NCBI GenBank assembly: GCA_023614405.1
Contig: CM042688.1
Location: 380,853,331 to 380,917,330 of the forward strand
DNA: 64,000 nt
DNA from: Avena insularis
Taxonomy: Eukaryota; Streptophyta; Magnoliopsida; Poales; Poaceae
Reading direction: 5' to 3'
This document shows, piece after piece, positions 12,600 to 24,700 of this stretch. The number at the start of each line of letters is the position of its first letter. Within the stretch, counting starts at the first letter, position 1. Both the position numbers and the translations under genes were made by a program. The notes beneath the pieces are model-generated. The model had not been told where the DNA came from, ran no database searches, and saw only the letters and a list, made by a program, of their open reading frames with translations.

Positions 12600-13450
12600 C
12601 CGTTTCTGTCCCTTTTTTGCTTCGTTACTTTCCTTATTGTCTAAAAACTTCAAAAATATAGTTGGATAGTATTTTCGCAGAACTTTTCTTACCAGAACTG
12701 TTACCTATTTGAAAATAGACTCTGTAGGTCTCTGAATTTGGTATCTAATAGATTCTTCCAGAGTCACCACTTGAATAACATCAAGATCTTCATATTCATA
12801 CACTTTTTACTTGATTCATAAAACCTTTCATTTCCTTATTACACCATTATCTCCACTATCCTGGAAATTTCTTTCACACAAAACTCACACAGTTCACATT
12901 AGCAACATTAGTTATAAGTGAAGTGATAAAAATTTTTGAGTCCAATTTCAACTGAAAACCATCAAAACATAAGCTACTGTACCAACTTCTTCCGAAGACC
13001 CAAAAAGAATTCAAAAAGGAAATCGAATAAAGAAGCAAATGCAAGATTGGCAAAATCTGTCAAAACAGACCAGCAGGTAAAGATCAATTTTTTCGAAACT
13101 CTTCTGTTGCTGAAATTAAAAAGTGCAAAACTAAAGAAAGTTAAATAACAACCTGGGGTAGAAGAAAAAAAATACAGCTCAAAACGACGTACAGAGATCT
13201 CTCACAAATTTTTACGGTGAAGCACAATCTGTTTCGGGACAGCAACTTCCCCGAATCTTACTTCTCTCTCATTAGAGGTTGATCTTGATAAAAAACCAAA
13301 CAAAAAAGAAAATGATAGGTTATTACGGAAGTAATAACGGACAAGACTCAAAGAAACAAAAACAAACTGAAAGCAAAAATAAATCGGGTTGTCTCCCAAA
13401 AAGCTCTTTCTTTATAGCCATTAAGATGGGCATGATAATTTTGAAGATGC
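12600..13450. other. Non-coding spacer between gag and the second ORF
   Basis: AT-rich sequence, with no recognisable coding domain on either strand. Short open frames exist but lack family similarity that I can see. Confidence 0.5.
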
Positions 13451-14929
13451 TCACTCAGGAATATGAATTGAACTGAAAGAGAGCATTAAGAAGAAAAAAT
13501 ACACACATTTAAGTCTAACCCACTTCCTATGCAAGGGAATTTTGTAAACAAACAAGTTGTTGAAACCAGAGGCTACTAGCATAAGAAGGCAAAAGAAATG
13601 CAACATAAAAACTTTCAGCATAAAATGAGGAAACTTGATATTATTGAGATGCATAAGGAAACTTTTCCTTCTCTCATAGTAACTTTCAGTATCGTGCATA
13701 AACTTAACAATATAACTATCACAAGGACCATCGTAACAATGATCACTTATTCTAAAAGAAAACACAGGAATACTAGCTCTCATGACACTACTTTGTGAAA
13801 CAATATTAGAGGTATCCTTACAAAGGATAGTGTGTACCTCTTCTTCATATTTAGTCACAAAGTCTTTCACATTTGCTATAATAGGTTCATCAACATTTTG
13901 TTTATCAGGTTCAACAGCTTCATTCGTACTTTCATTAACCATACTAGCTATCATAGAATGTTCCTTTACCTTAACTAGGAAAGGCATTTTCTCAATATAA
14001 GGTTCAGGTAAACCATGATTAGTAGTATAAACTTCAGTATTTCTTGCAGGAACACTCTTAGAAATATCTTTGTAAGGTTCATGATACTTATTCCACTTAT
14101 TTTTAGGCACTTCAATATAGGAAGCAAAAGCATTAAAATAAGAAGCAATAGCTTGAGAGTCTAGACCATAAGCATTTTTAATATTTCGAAAGTCATCAGT
14201 TCCCATAAAAGATTAAATGCATTCATAATCATAATTTATACCTAACTTTCTACCTTTGTCATTCTCCCAGGCTTCAGCATTGTCTTGAATACGGTCCAAA
14301 AGATCCCATTTAGCTTCTTCTTCCATGCGAGTGAATGATCCAGCACAAGAAGCATCCAATAAATCCTTGTCATGTAGAGAGAGCCTTGCATAAAAGTTAT
14401 TGATAATAATATTGTTGGGGAGGTCATGAATGGGACATTTGAGCATTAGTAACTTCAATCTACCTCAAGCTTGAGCTGTACTCTCTCCATCAAGAGGCCA
14501 AAAGTTGTATATTTGATTTCGATCTTTATGAATCTCACTAGGAGGATAAAATTTTGAATAAAAGAGAGACACTATTTCCTCCCATTCCAGAGCTTGACCA
14601 CTCTTCAGTAGCTTATACCATTCCTCAGCTCTTCCTTTTAGCGACAATGAGAATAACTTCTTCTTATCTTGATCTGTAGTAATACCTGCACACTTGAACA
14701 ACCTGCATAATTCATGTATAAAGAGTAAATGATCACCGGGATGGACAGTTCCATCCCCAACATAGTAGTTATCCATAACACGATCAATAATTCTTGTAGG
14801 TATTTTAAAAGCATCATTCTCAGCAGGTGGTGGTTCATCTACTACCTTAGCAGTGGTAGTAGTATTACCAAATAAGAAACTCAACGAATTATTCATAGTG
14901 AAAATAAAGAAACTAATAGAAGTAAACAA
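13451..14929 (-). pseudogene. Athila-type gag with truncated protease, two in-frame stops
   Basis: Gag forms the virus-like particle and packages element RNA. Three open segments (14929-14465, 14458-14213, 14206-13451) lie in one reading frame and are separated only by stop codons at 14465-14467 and near 14213. The first carries the retrotransposon gag domain: LSLKGRAEEWYKLL, then ALEWEEIVSLFYSKFYPPSE. The first stop falls where Athila gag normally has Trp (AWERF), consistent with TGG to TGA. The second segment continues the gag helices (NFYARLSLHDKDLLDASCAG). The third holds the linker and the approach to the aspartic protease (RISDHCYDGPCD) but breaks off there: the catalytic D-G-A-S region and everything after it are gone. 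The remaining C-terminal residues are probably read-through of non-coding DNA. The protein cannot be made full length. Confidence 0.85.
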
Positions 14930-14982
14930 TACTCACAGTAGAAGTTTCCTTTACCAGTTCCACTCTCCAATAGCACTTCACT

Positions 14983-14999
14983 CCCCGGCAACGGTGCTA
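14983..14999 (-). promoter_or_regulatory. Primer-binding site, tRNA-Asp-like
   Basis: The minus strand reads TAGCACCGTTGCCGGGG, close to the TGGCGCCGTTGCCGGGG site used by Athila elements. It lies about 11 bases from the right LTR, which fixes that copy as the 5' LTR. Confidence 0.75.
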
Positions 15000-15010
15000 G
15001 AAAATAGTCT

Positions 15011-16509
15011 TGATGACCCACAAGTATAGGGGTTGTATCGCAGTATTTTCGATAAGTAAGAGTGTCAAACCCAATGAGGAGTAGAAGGTGCTGGCTAGTG
15101 GTATGGATCAGGAATTCTCTTCAAATACTTAGCAAACGGATTTTTAGGGGTTTTTGATAAAGCAAGTAAACAAAGTACGAGTAAATAAAAGACTATAGGA
15201 ACAAATGCAGCAAGTGGCCCAATCCTTTATGCAGCAAAGGGTAAGCTGGTTTTATTACTTAAGATGACCAAATGTTCTCGAGGACACATGGGAAGACTGT
15301 CAAGTGCTTTCTCTTCATATAGTTGATTAATCTTCTTTAGCTTGCTAAGTGTTCTGTGGGTGAACATGTGCTAATGTACCGACCTTCCTAGGACTAATAC
15401 ATACTTGTGATTATACCCCGTGCAAACATCCTTAAGTACAAGAAAGTAATTAAGGTAGAAACCTAACCACAACTTTAAACTCTAAGACCCTTACGCCCCT
15501 TGTGCAATGTTTTCCTAACGGGGGTTTAGGTCTCTATCACTCCGGCAACCCCTACGATTAGTAGCCAAATACACAATGCATTCCCCTAGGCCCATATAGG
15601 TGAAGTGTCATGTAGTCTACGTTCACATGACACCACTAGAAGAAGTACACCACAACTTAAATATCAAACTATTGATTCTTTCTCAACACAACTCCACTAC
15701 TAACAACATGACTTCTCCCATGTCCTCAAGAACAAAATGAACTACTCACAAGACATCGTATGGATCATGATCAGAGATGGAATAATGATGTATAACAACC
15801 TGAACATAGACAATAATTCAACGGTTCACTCACTAGCGTCAACTACAAAGAGTAATCAACACCGGGAAAGTCTCCCCTAAGAACTAATGCAAGATTCAAC
15901 CCAATTGTTATAACAATATGGAGATGGTGATGAGGGTGCTGATGGTGGTGATGATCATCCCGATGAAGTCCAGCTTGATGGTGGTGTTGATGGCGACGAT
16001 ATTTTCTCTCCGGGAAGGAATTCCCCCGGCAGAAATCTGTCTGCTGGAGAGATCTTTCTCTCTCGATGTTTTCCGTCCCGTAGAGGCGGCGGAATCTTTC
16101 TGTGGTTGCTCCTTGAGGCTTAGGGTTTCGGGAGGAATATATATGCCAGAGGGGAGAGCCAGAGGTGGGCCAGGGCAGCCACACCACCTGGTGGCGCGAC
16201 CTAGGCTTGCCCGCGCCAGGGGGTGGTGTGGCCCCCCTGTGGCCCATCTCCACTCCCTCTTCTGGCAGCCTTCGTCTTCTGGAAAAATAGGATTTTCCAT
16301 ATATTTTCCCGGATTTTCTGATCTTCGCGAATTTTGCCTCCAAACAACACCTTTTCCATCAGAATCCTGACTGCAACGGTCCATGCTCCAAAAGTCATCA
16401 ACCATGCAAATACAAATGAAATAACATAAGTATCATCTCTTAATATGAAATATATCAATGAATAACTGTGAATTATGATATAGAATAGTGATGCAAAATG
16501 GACGTATCA
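15011..16509 (-). repeat. 5' LTR of the Athila-type element
   Basis: About 1,499 bp, beginning TGATACGTCC on the minus strand and ending GTGGGTCATCA. It is followed by the target duplication ATGTC and then satellite. It has a minus-strand TATA-like sequence at 16136-16143 with a GC-rich hairpin (16179-16231) 35 bp upstream of it. Confidence 0.9.
16136..16143 (-). promoter_or_regulatory. TATA-like box of the 5' LTR
   Basis: TATATATT on the minus strand, with a conserved CCTCCCG context downstream. This is the probable core promoter of the element. Position and context match the 3' LTR and a separate solo LTR. Confidence 0.55.
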
Positions 16510-16514
16510 ATGTC

Positions 16515-16653
16515 ATTCCTTGTGTGTTCTTTTCATAAACCACATGGTTCCACTAGATGTCATTGCATCGGTGTTGTTTTCCTAAACGACATGGATCCAC
16601 TAGATGTCATTGCATGTGTGTTCTTTTCCTAAACCACAGGTGTCATTGTATTG
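16515..16653 (+). repeat. 47-bp satellite, array segment 2
   Basis: About three monomers lie between the Athila-type insertion and the next insertion. They continue the phase and orientation of segment 1. The last monomer is damaged: AACCACA is joined to GGTGTCATTG with the middle of the unit missing, and similarity ends near 16653. Confidence 0.9.
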
Positions 16654-17249
16654 GGAACAACAGTACCTAAGTAGGTTAGATAGAAGTGTGGGGACTAGCA
16701 AGGAAGCTCTCGACAGCATCCGCAGGCGGGATTGGATACGAGCAAGTGTAGCGAGATACAAGAAGTACCCAGGTTCGGAGCCCTCGTGGTGAGGTAAAGC
16801 TCCTACTCCTTTCGATCTGACTATGAGAAGTATACGGGCTACAATCGCTCCTGGAGCTGTATCTTCTATCTACCTCCTTAAATGCACTGAGACCAAACCT
16901 ATGTATGTATCTGCCTATGTGTGTATGCATGTGTGTATCTAAGAGTGAGCTAGATAGTAGAGAGCTAGCTCTCTGTATGTGATCGATGGAAGTGAGAATC
17001 CATGAGAGAGTTCCCTCCGTGGTGCCTTATAAAGGTGGCCCAAGGGACAAATGTGGGACCCACTTGCCTAACTATAGTATGCATCTGTCATCTAATAGTA
17101 CAAGGTGTCATGCATAGTGTCTACTGTTTATTACATCATATAACTAGTAGAGGCATGGCAGTAGTATGGCTCGGGTCTTATCGGTCATCTCCTTGTCTTT
17201 CCTGACTTCTTGCTGTCTGCTGGCTGCACGTCTCTGTGCGTACGTAGCT
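16654..17249. other. Unclassified insertion, left part
   Basis: About 596 bp between satellite and the LARD-like element, probably continuous with 48243-50767 before the LARD-like insertion. No coding region is recognised. It contains a perfect 16-bp palindrome AGAGAGCTAGCTCTCT at 16959-16974. It ends in TAGCT, the duplicated target of the LARD-like element. I could not find termini or a TSD for the unclassified insertion itself. Confidence 0.5.
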
Positions 17250-19677
17250 TGTAACATCCCAATTTCAGCAACCCTGAGTAAGTGTTCAAAATGCAAAAAT
17301 CAGGGGGAGCAAAAACTTTTTCTTGTTTAGTGATGAAGTGTTGTCTGTTGTCTAACAATGTTTATGCTTATGAATGTGTATTAGAAGATATACTCCTTAC
17401 CTCAACACTAGCTGACAAAAGCTACTTCCCAAAATTGTCTTGGCTTAATTTCCATATTCTCCAATGTTCTGGCATTTCAAAACCTGAGCCAAGAATCCTT
17501 TGCAAACCAACTATTTTAGTAACTTCTGTTTCCCTAAACTATGGAGAGCAACCTATTATAATCTCCTTATGTTTATAGACTGAACCTTTAACCATTCTTA
17601 TCTCTAGGTTTCGCAAAACCTCTTTATAAAAGCTTTTGAATTCGACTCTTGGTAGAGATACCAAGGACTCTCATCCTATCCAAACCACAACCTTTTCAAA
17701 ATACCTATCCTTACCTCAATCTAAGCTTGATGGTAACCCTAGAAGTAGGTTTTCTTGGTTTCTAGGATGAGTTGCCTTGATCTACTGTCTGATGAATTGC
17801 CTTGATCTGCTGCTTAGGAGATAGTATGAGCTACTCTAGGAGCTCATCACTAGGATTAAGAGGTTTCCAAATCACCACACCCTAAACAAGAATACAAAGC
17901 AAGATCTAATCTCTAGCCACCAGGTGATCATGTAAAACCCTTAACCACATTAATTAGGCAGTGATCCATTCTAGAAGTTTCCAAGTCAACAAAGACCAAT
18001 ATCAAGCATGGATCCCTTCTCCTCAATATACTCTTCAACCACATCCACTTGATGATGCTTTTGTACCTGGCAACACATCAAAATCATCACCACCCACATT
18101 CTAGTAAAAAACCCTAAATCTGCAAAAATTTGGCTGTCTGGAAAACTATTTCCAATATCACCTATTTGAATGCCTCCCCTTTCTCAACCCATGTTCATTT
18201 TTGAAAATGCATCTGAACCATATTGTTAACCATCCTAAGGACTACCAAGGCCCACTCTTGCCCTTGATTAGATCATCCTCCAACCTACTTGTTCCTGATG
18301 GTTTTGCAGGCAAGAAAATAATTTTTCCTGCAAATCTAATCAACATGCCTACTTTGACAGAAGCTCACGCCACCATAAAACATTCTATGGACCAACTCTC
18401 TACATGGTTGTGCTCTACTCATATAGGTCTACCAACATCTACTTAACTTGTTCCAATTGGATCTTTGTGCTTCTTAAACCCACAAGGTTTTGAAGGCTAG
18501 TTGATAATCTGCTTTGGCAGGCTTATTTTATTCAAAGTTTGGAATCAATCCTTAGAGAGGTCAAGCATGATCAAGCCCAAACCTATGTACCCTAGTGATC
18601 CACATAACTTGGTCTACCTATCCATATATCCCTTGCATCAAGGTGAGATCTAAAATCCAAGATACACCCATGTTTTGTTGGTAGGAAATTAACATCACCC
18701 TAGATCCTTAATCTAGGGTATTTCACCAAAATCAACTTGGACTCTCCAATCCCAAGGTTGCAAATTCTTGCTACACCTTGTCTACATCATCTACCTTGAT
18801 CATCAAGATTTACCAAAAATAATCCATAATTATTTTCGCTCCAAACCTAATTAATCTCTTTAATAGTCAAAATCTCCAAAACTCCTTTCCCAAAGGAAAG
18901 TTTGGTTTTTGCCAAAACACTTCCCCAACTTTTGGCTCATCTGAGTTCCATATATCATACCCTAGCTTCCAACTTCAAAAATAAATATTTTTGAAGAGCT
19001 TTAATAATTCTTTTTCCCTTTTTCCTAAATGGCAGAAACAACAAAATAAATGTTTTAAATACTTCTAAGCCCCAATAAATCTTGGGAAAATTCCCCTAAG
19101 TGTGTATTCCTATTTGGGACCATCTCACATCAAAAACTCCTCATGTCCAATGTAAAATTATCAAATGATCTTCTAGAAAGTACTTCTGTACTTTTTGAAT
19201 AAATGATTTTAAGTGGAATTAAAATCCCAAATAATTCCTAGAGGTGTGTCTTGACCTCATCTACCCACCAGTTCCTTCCCCCATCTTGTCCAATGCAGGT
19301 TTTTAGAATTTCTTCATAGCCATCTACTTGATCAAAATTGCCAAGGAGACAAATGCTCAAATCAAAAACCCGCAAAACCTTACCAACCTGGTCAAGCAAG
19401 CTTCCCTAGCACAACTCACACCCTTCTGGTCGTGTGCACTGTAGCTAAGCTACTGTAGCAGCCCCTCTCCCTTATCCCATGTGCTTGGAAGTGAGAAGGA
19501 GAGAGAGATAGACAAGCATGTGAGGCCAATTAGCTTGCAGCTGCCATCCCACCTCTCCTCTGCCCTCGGCACACATCAGAAACCACTCACCACGCCTACA
19601 ACATCTCCCCCCTGGTTTCACACCTCCCTCCCTTCCCCTCAAATGGACCTAGTCCCCCATGGACTACTCCCTCTCGG

Positions 19678-19683
19678 TATAAA
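19678..19683 (+). promoter_or_regulatory. TATA box, LARD-like 5' LTR
   Basis: TATAAA, followed 30-60 bp downstream by a pyrimidine-rich stretch (CTCCCTCCTGCTCCCTC). The same arrangement occurs in the 3' LTR at 44713-44718. Likely transcription start region for the element. Confidence 0.55.
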
Positions 19684-21715
19684 TGGCCAGAGGCCACCCC
19701 ACTCCCTCCTGCTCCCTCATTTCTCCCTCTCCCACTCCCACTCACCTCCCCCGAGTACCACTCCCTCTCCCCTGCCCTCTCCTGGTTGTGAGAGAGAGGG
19801 ATAAGAAGCTTCGGCCTCCCCCATGGATTCGAGCAGGGACCTCTCCTCCTTGCCCCTCTCTCACTGCATGTGGCCATACCGAGCTCCCCTCGATCCCCTG
19901 TTTCTAACTATGCCTCCCTCTCTTCTTAGGAACGAACATAACCACCTCGCCGGCGAACTCCTAAAGCTATTCTTCTGGTCGTTCTCGCGCAAGCCCCTCA
20001 CCGACGGAGAACTACCCCGTGCCGCCCCTCGTCGGGACCGCCCTAGAGAGCCGTTTAACCTTTGCCCCTCCCCGACCCCTCCCTACCCCACTGGTAAGCC
20101 CCCGCCGCCACCAGCGCCGCCCCTAGGATTCCTCCTCGTCGAGATCAGACAGAGGAAGGAGAGGGACGTGAGTCGTTGATCTCCTCTGGAGCGGACGGCC
20201 CACAACCCTCCTTACCCATTCACTCCCTACCACCACTGACCAGCGGGCCCCGTGCCCAGGGATTCACATCGCAGTCTCAAGCGTGCCGCGCGCCTGGTTG
20301 GGCCGAATCCTCCCACTGCGGCCCATTCCCTTCCCGATCCTAGCCCACTGACCCCCTCTATTTTATTCATTTCTCCTAGATCTAGGTACTGAAAACAACC
20401 ATATTTTTCCCAGATAAAAATGTAGCCAGGTAACCCTATGTTTTGTCCAACATTCAGAGCCAATCCCTCTCCAGAAATAAATTCCTTTAAATTTAGAAAA
20501 TATATCTACTAGAATGTATCCACTGTAGTAATTAAATTCCTCACTGATTTGTCTAGACTCAAATGGGAAAACTCTAATTCCCTCTGGTGCCCAATGGTCA
20601 TACCTACAATCTAAAATTGGTCCTAGGTCAAACGGAACCATGGTTCATCTGTAGCAAAAATAACAAAATACATGCAGTTAAGCCTTTAGAAAATTCCCTA
20701 GGAATATCTACAGCATCTATTAGGCTAATTCTAACTCCCAGAGAAGTGAATCATTAATACCTATCTAAAACCAGGAGATAAGGATTTATTGACCCTCTGT
20801 TGATTTTTAGTGAATTAAATACTTCTATAAGTGGTATTATCACTAGATAAATCATTCTAGGAGTTTGAAAACTCCAGAAGGAGTGAATCCAATTCCTACA
20901 GAAAGGTATTCTAAATGCCTACCATGTTCCCATGGAATCACATCAAAAGCTACTATAGAATTAATCTGGCGAAAAAGACAAAACAACTACATAACTGCCT
21001 TTGGGAATTTCCTGAGGGCATTCTGTTAATTATTTTGGAGTGATTCCAACTCTCAGTGATTCAGTACCTAATGCTCTGCAGAATACTCCAAGGAAATAAT
21101 TGTTGGACCTCCAGAACTTTTCTGGTGAATTACTTCCTAAAACTAGAGCTTTTATCACTAAAATGTTCATAAGAAATTAAAGAAAAGGGATAAATTAGCG
21201 AAACCACTTTTGTTGGTTTCCTTTTATCAATTCCTATCTGTTGGTATCATTTTTACACAATGGTATCATACAGAATATGTCCTTGGTCCAAAAACCCTCC
21301 TAAGTAGTTCTTCGGCTATAAAACCCAGGGGTGTTCATTCCCTTCTCCAAGGCCACCTCGATCTCCTAAAATCCAATCCTCTCAAAACCTACTGAATTGA
21401 GTAATGTGTGGTATGTTTGTTTGCTGTATTGTATTGATGTTTGCATTTCTTTATGTTGATTATGGCCTTGTTTGTTTGCATGTGCTGTCTGGACGACGAT
21501 AGTTGCGATGAAATCGGAGAGCAGGAGAAGTGGTAATTATTATTGGTATTATTGGGTATTCTAAAGAAGAAGTCTAGGGACACATATTGCCATATTGAAT
21601 CAGCCAAGCCACCTTCTTTCTCATAAGCCTTGTCCTACTATTTTACTTATGCATGTTTTGACTACTATTTGTGAAACTGCATGGTTTTATTATATGTTGA
21701 TGTATTTATGGTAGT

Positions 21716-24700
21716 ATCACATCTGTCTAACATCTGTAATGCTACATGGTCTAATAATAAAATGCTACCTTCCTACATATAATTTTTGCATCATAATTAT
21801 ATCATGCTCATGTCATCATGCCACATTGCATTTGAGCATCATATAAAACCCTTTTCATTTGGTTTTTGTCTCATATGCATTTATCAATTGTAGTTGGTTC
21901 TTAATAAAATGTATTTGTTCTTGATGAATTGCTCATGCCCAAGTTGAGTTGAGGGCATCTCTTTTATTCTTAACTTTCTTCTAACATGGTAACATCAACC
22001 CTTGATCTAATTCTACTTTTATCTACATGTGGGGTCATCCTTTCTCTATTTCAATCTTAAATCAAGCCCATGTGTTTTTCTCCTCTCATCCATCTTATAC
22101 ACCTCCATGGGTTGCAATAAATGTCTTGCATCGCCCATGCAAGGTATTCCATACCACCATGATCTACTTCCTCTTTTAATGGTTTTGATATCTTTTATGC
22201 TTTGGCTCTTCCCTTTTAAATCTTGTGTGTGGCTCTTATTCAAACTTTGAAACAAGTTAGAATAATTGGCCTTGAAAAATTATAGTTGTTTTTACAACTA
22301 ATAGTGGTGCAATTATTCTTGCATGTATGGGCCATGCACACATGCTCCCTCTCACTCTTTATCTCTCTTATCTCGATCCTTCTTAGTTTTTTTTGAATTT
22401 AATCCAAAATTTTGAAAAAGAATCAAAGGACCCTAGCTACACGCCATACCCTGTACCTCTCCTAATCTAAAGCCAACCGACGTTCCATCGATCAACCCCA
22501 GCTGCACCCTATCCCTCTCTCTTCCTGAACCTGACCTTGCCTCTCTAGTTCAGAACATGTTCTAGGAACAGCCCGGCTGCACCGAACCAGCGCTCCAGGT
22601 CCCTGGTGAGGTCGAGTAGCAGTAGAGAAGCCACACCTGCCCTTCTCCAACCTGATCAAACCCAGCTAACCTAGCACCGGCAGCAAGCAAGACAGCACCG
22701 CGCGCGCACTGCACGACCGCCCCTGGCCCTCCTTGCGCGCCAGCCCTCTCCCTGCACCTAGGACCGGCTCTGCCCATCGGTGCCACCACCCAATGCCCGT
22801 ACCTGGTTCCCTCCTCATAGATCCTCCCCTAGTGGTATGGTTCAAACAACAGAGGGAAACCATCCTGACCGCAACGCTCCCGTCTCTAGCTGGCCCGACA
22901 CCTGTTTTTCTTCTTCCTGGTCTCAAGCACGTGAGCTCCTTTTCCTCACGCGTGACCCCCTCTCTCTCCCTGTGCTTAAAGCAGGCAGCAGCAGCTGGCC
23001 ATCCCAGCCATCCCCCACCACTCCTGCCAGATCGCATCACCCTATTCCCCTTCCTCCTCCACTTTTCTCCATGCCAAGCACGTCGCCGCCATGTCCCTGT
23101 TGCCATCCCACCGCCCTGCTGCCGTCGTCGTTGTGCTGCTCATCTAGGAGCCGCGCCAGGATCCGAAGGGTACGGTACACGGAGCGAGGAGGAGCCGCAC
23201 GCCGTCGTCGGCTACCACCATCTCGGACATCTCCCGTGCCGCCGTGATCAACGCCGCGCGCCGGCCGCAGCCGTCGCCTCTCTGTCGTTAACGTCCACCC
23301 TGAACCCGGGGCCATGGTGAGGGTCCTCGACTCGCTCCCTTTATCCAGCATCCTCCTCGCTGCCGGTGGCTCGCCACCATTGACGCAAGATAGTAGAACA
23401 ATGCGCGCCAGCCGCTTTCGCCTGCCCGCAAGATGCCCGGCCGACACAGCCCTTCTTCGGAGATACTTCCTGCACGAAAAGCGTAGACCGTTGTCCCCTC
23501 TACCTGTTTTTTTGGAGCAGCGCGTTTTTCCCAACGGAATTGTCGCCACCGTCGCCGGAAGTGGCCGGTTTTCGCTATCGACGCTGAAGAACTCCGTCAG
23601 TCCGGGACAGTTAGAGACCTCCTGTTCGTCGTAGTTTTCTGATCGTTACAGCCCACCTCCATAGTCGCGGTCTGAACAAGAGTTGTAGCCCATACTTTCC
23701 TGTCCATTTTTGGTTTTTGCGGCTTCACGAAATCTCGAATGGTTTGCTCGCAATCATCTCCGGAACATCACAACTAGCTAGTCAGTTTTGAGCGATCGGT
23801 TTCAGTTTCCATCGGATCACATCGACACCCCGTATCTTTATGCAACCAGCCCCCTGAAGCTTTTAGTCTATCAAAAACTATTCCCTAGATTCGCCATGTG
23901 TCGCTGTTCCTCTCGCCCGCCCGCGCGTGGCCCCGCAAAGCGTCCGGTCCCACCTGTCATTCCCTTTGGCTAAGTACAGCCGCGGTGAGAAAAGTTCCCG
24001 CGCAGACGTTGCGTCAGCTAGCGCTGACTCAGCGTCTGGCCCACCCGTCGGTCTCCCTGGCTAGGTCTGTCTCTGTGCAAAATGTAGCTGTGCACTTTTT
24101 CTAAACAATAAAAATTCCAGAAATTTGTTAATATGTTTTTAAATCTAGAAAATAATATCTTTTAATTGACTTCTCCAAATAATACAAATAATATATGTTT
24201 TTGAATCAAAAAATGTGAGAATTTCAAATATGCAATCTAAAATAATGTTTGAGCTGTTTAAAATTTTCGAAATTATTTAAAATTGCAATAAATGCCTTTT
24301 TCTCCATTAATTAATAACTTTAAATCTATATTTCCTAATTTGACAAATAATATGTCTAAAACGATCATCTCGACGATCCTGTTCTGTTTATGCATTCTAT
24401 GACATGAATTGAAGCATGCATCATGTAAATATTAATTATCCAGCAATGTTTATGGGAGCAAAACATGACTAAAAACCTAATAAAATGCTTTATTCTTGTA
24501 CCTCACACCTCACCCATACCATGCTATGCTATGCCATGTAAATTGTGCATCATTTATCATGGCATGCTTGGTTGCTTGTCGCATTTTATTCATATGCTTG
24601 CGCACTTTATTTATATTGGCCCTTGTTTGTTTGGTTCTTTTCGAATAGACGCCGAGCAGGGGTATTATCAGGAATCCCAGGAGTACTACCTAGATCCATC

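Larger units (their letters stand above)
8482..16509 (-). mobile_element. Athila-type Gypsy LTR retrotransposon, gag only, non-autonomous
   Basis: An 8.0 kb element in reverse orientation. LTRs of about 1.5 kb lie at 8482-9988 (3' LTR) and 15011-16509 (5' LTR). A polypurine tract (minus-strand GCTTGGGGGGAGTTGATA) adjoins the left LTR and a tRNA-Asp-like primer-binding site adjoins the right one. The TSD is ATGTC at 8477-8481 and 16510-16514, and the target is the satellite. The internal 5 kb has a decayed gag and a second ORF of unknown function but no recognisable reverse transcriptase, RNase H or integrase, so it would need proteins from a relative. By eye the LTRs differ by several percent, in places nearer 8-10%, so the insertion is old. 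Size and layout resemble the gag-only Sabrina-like elements of Triticeae; the family name is inference. Confidence 0.9.

Noticed and set aside
22562..23634. Long overlapping ORFs on both strands (up to 195 codons)
   Set aside because: GC-rich core of an LTR-like block. Frames are open on both strands at once, lack recognisable domains, and are Pro/Ser/Arg-rich as expected for GC-rich non-coding LTR DNA.
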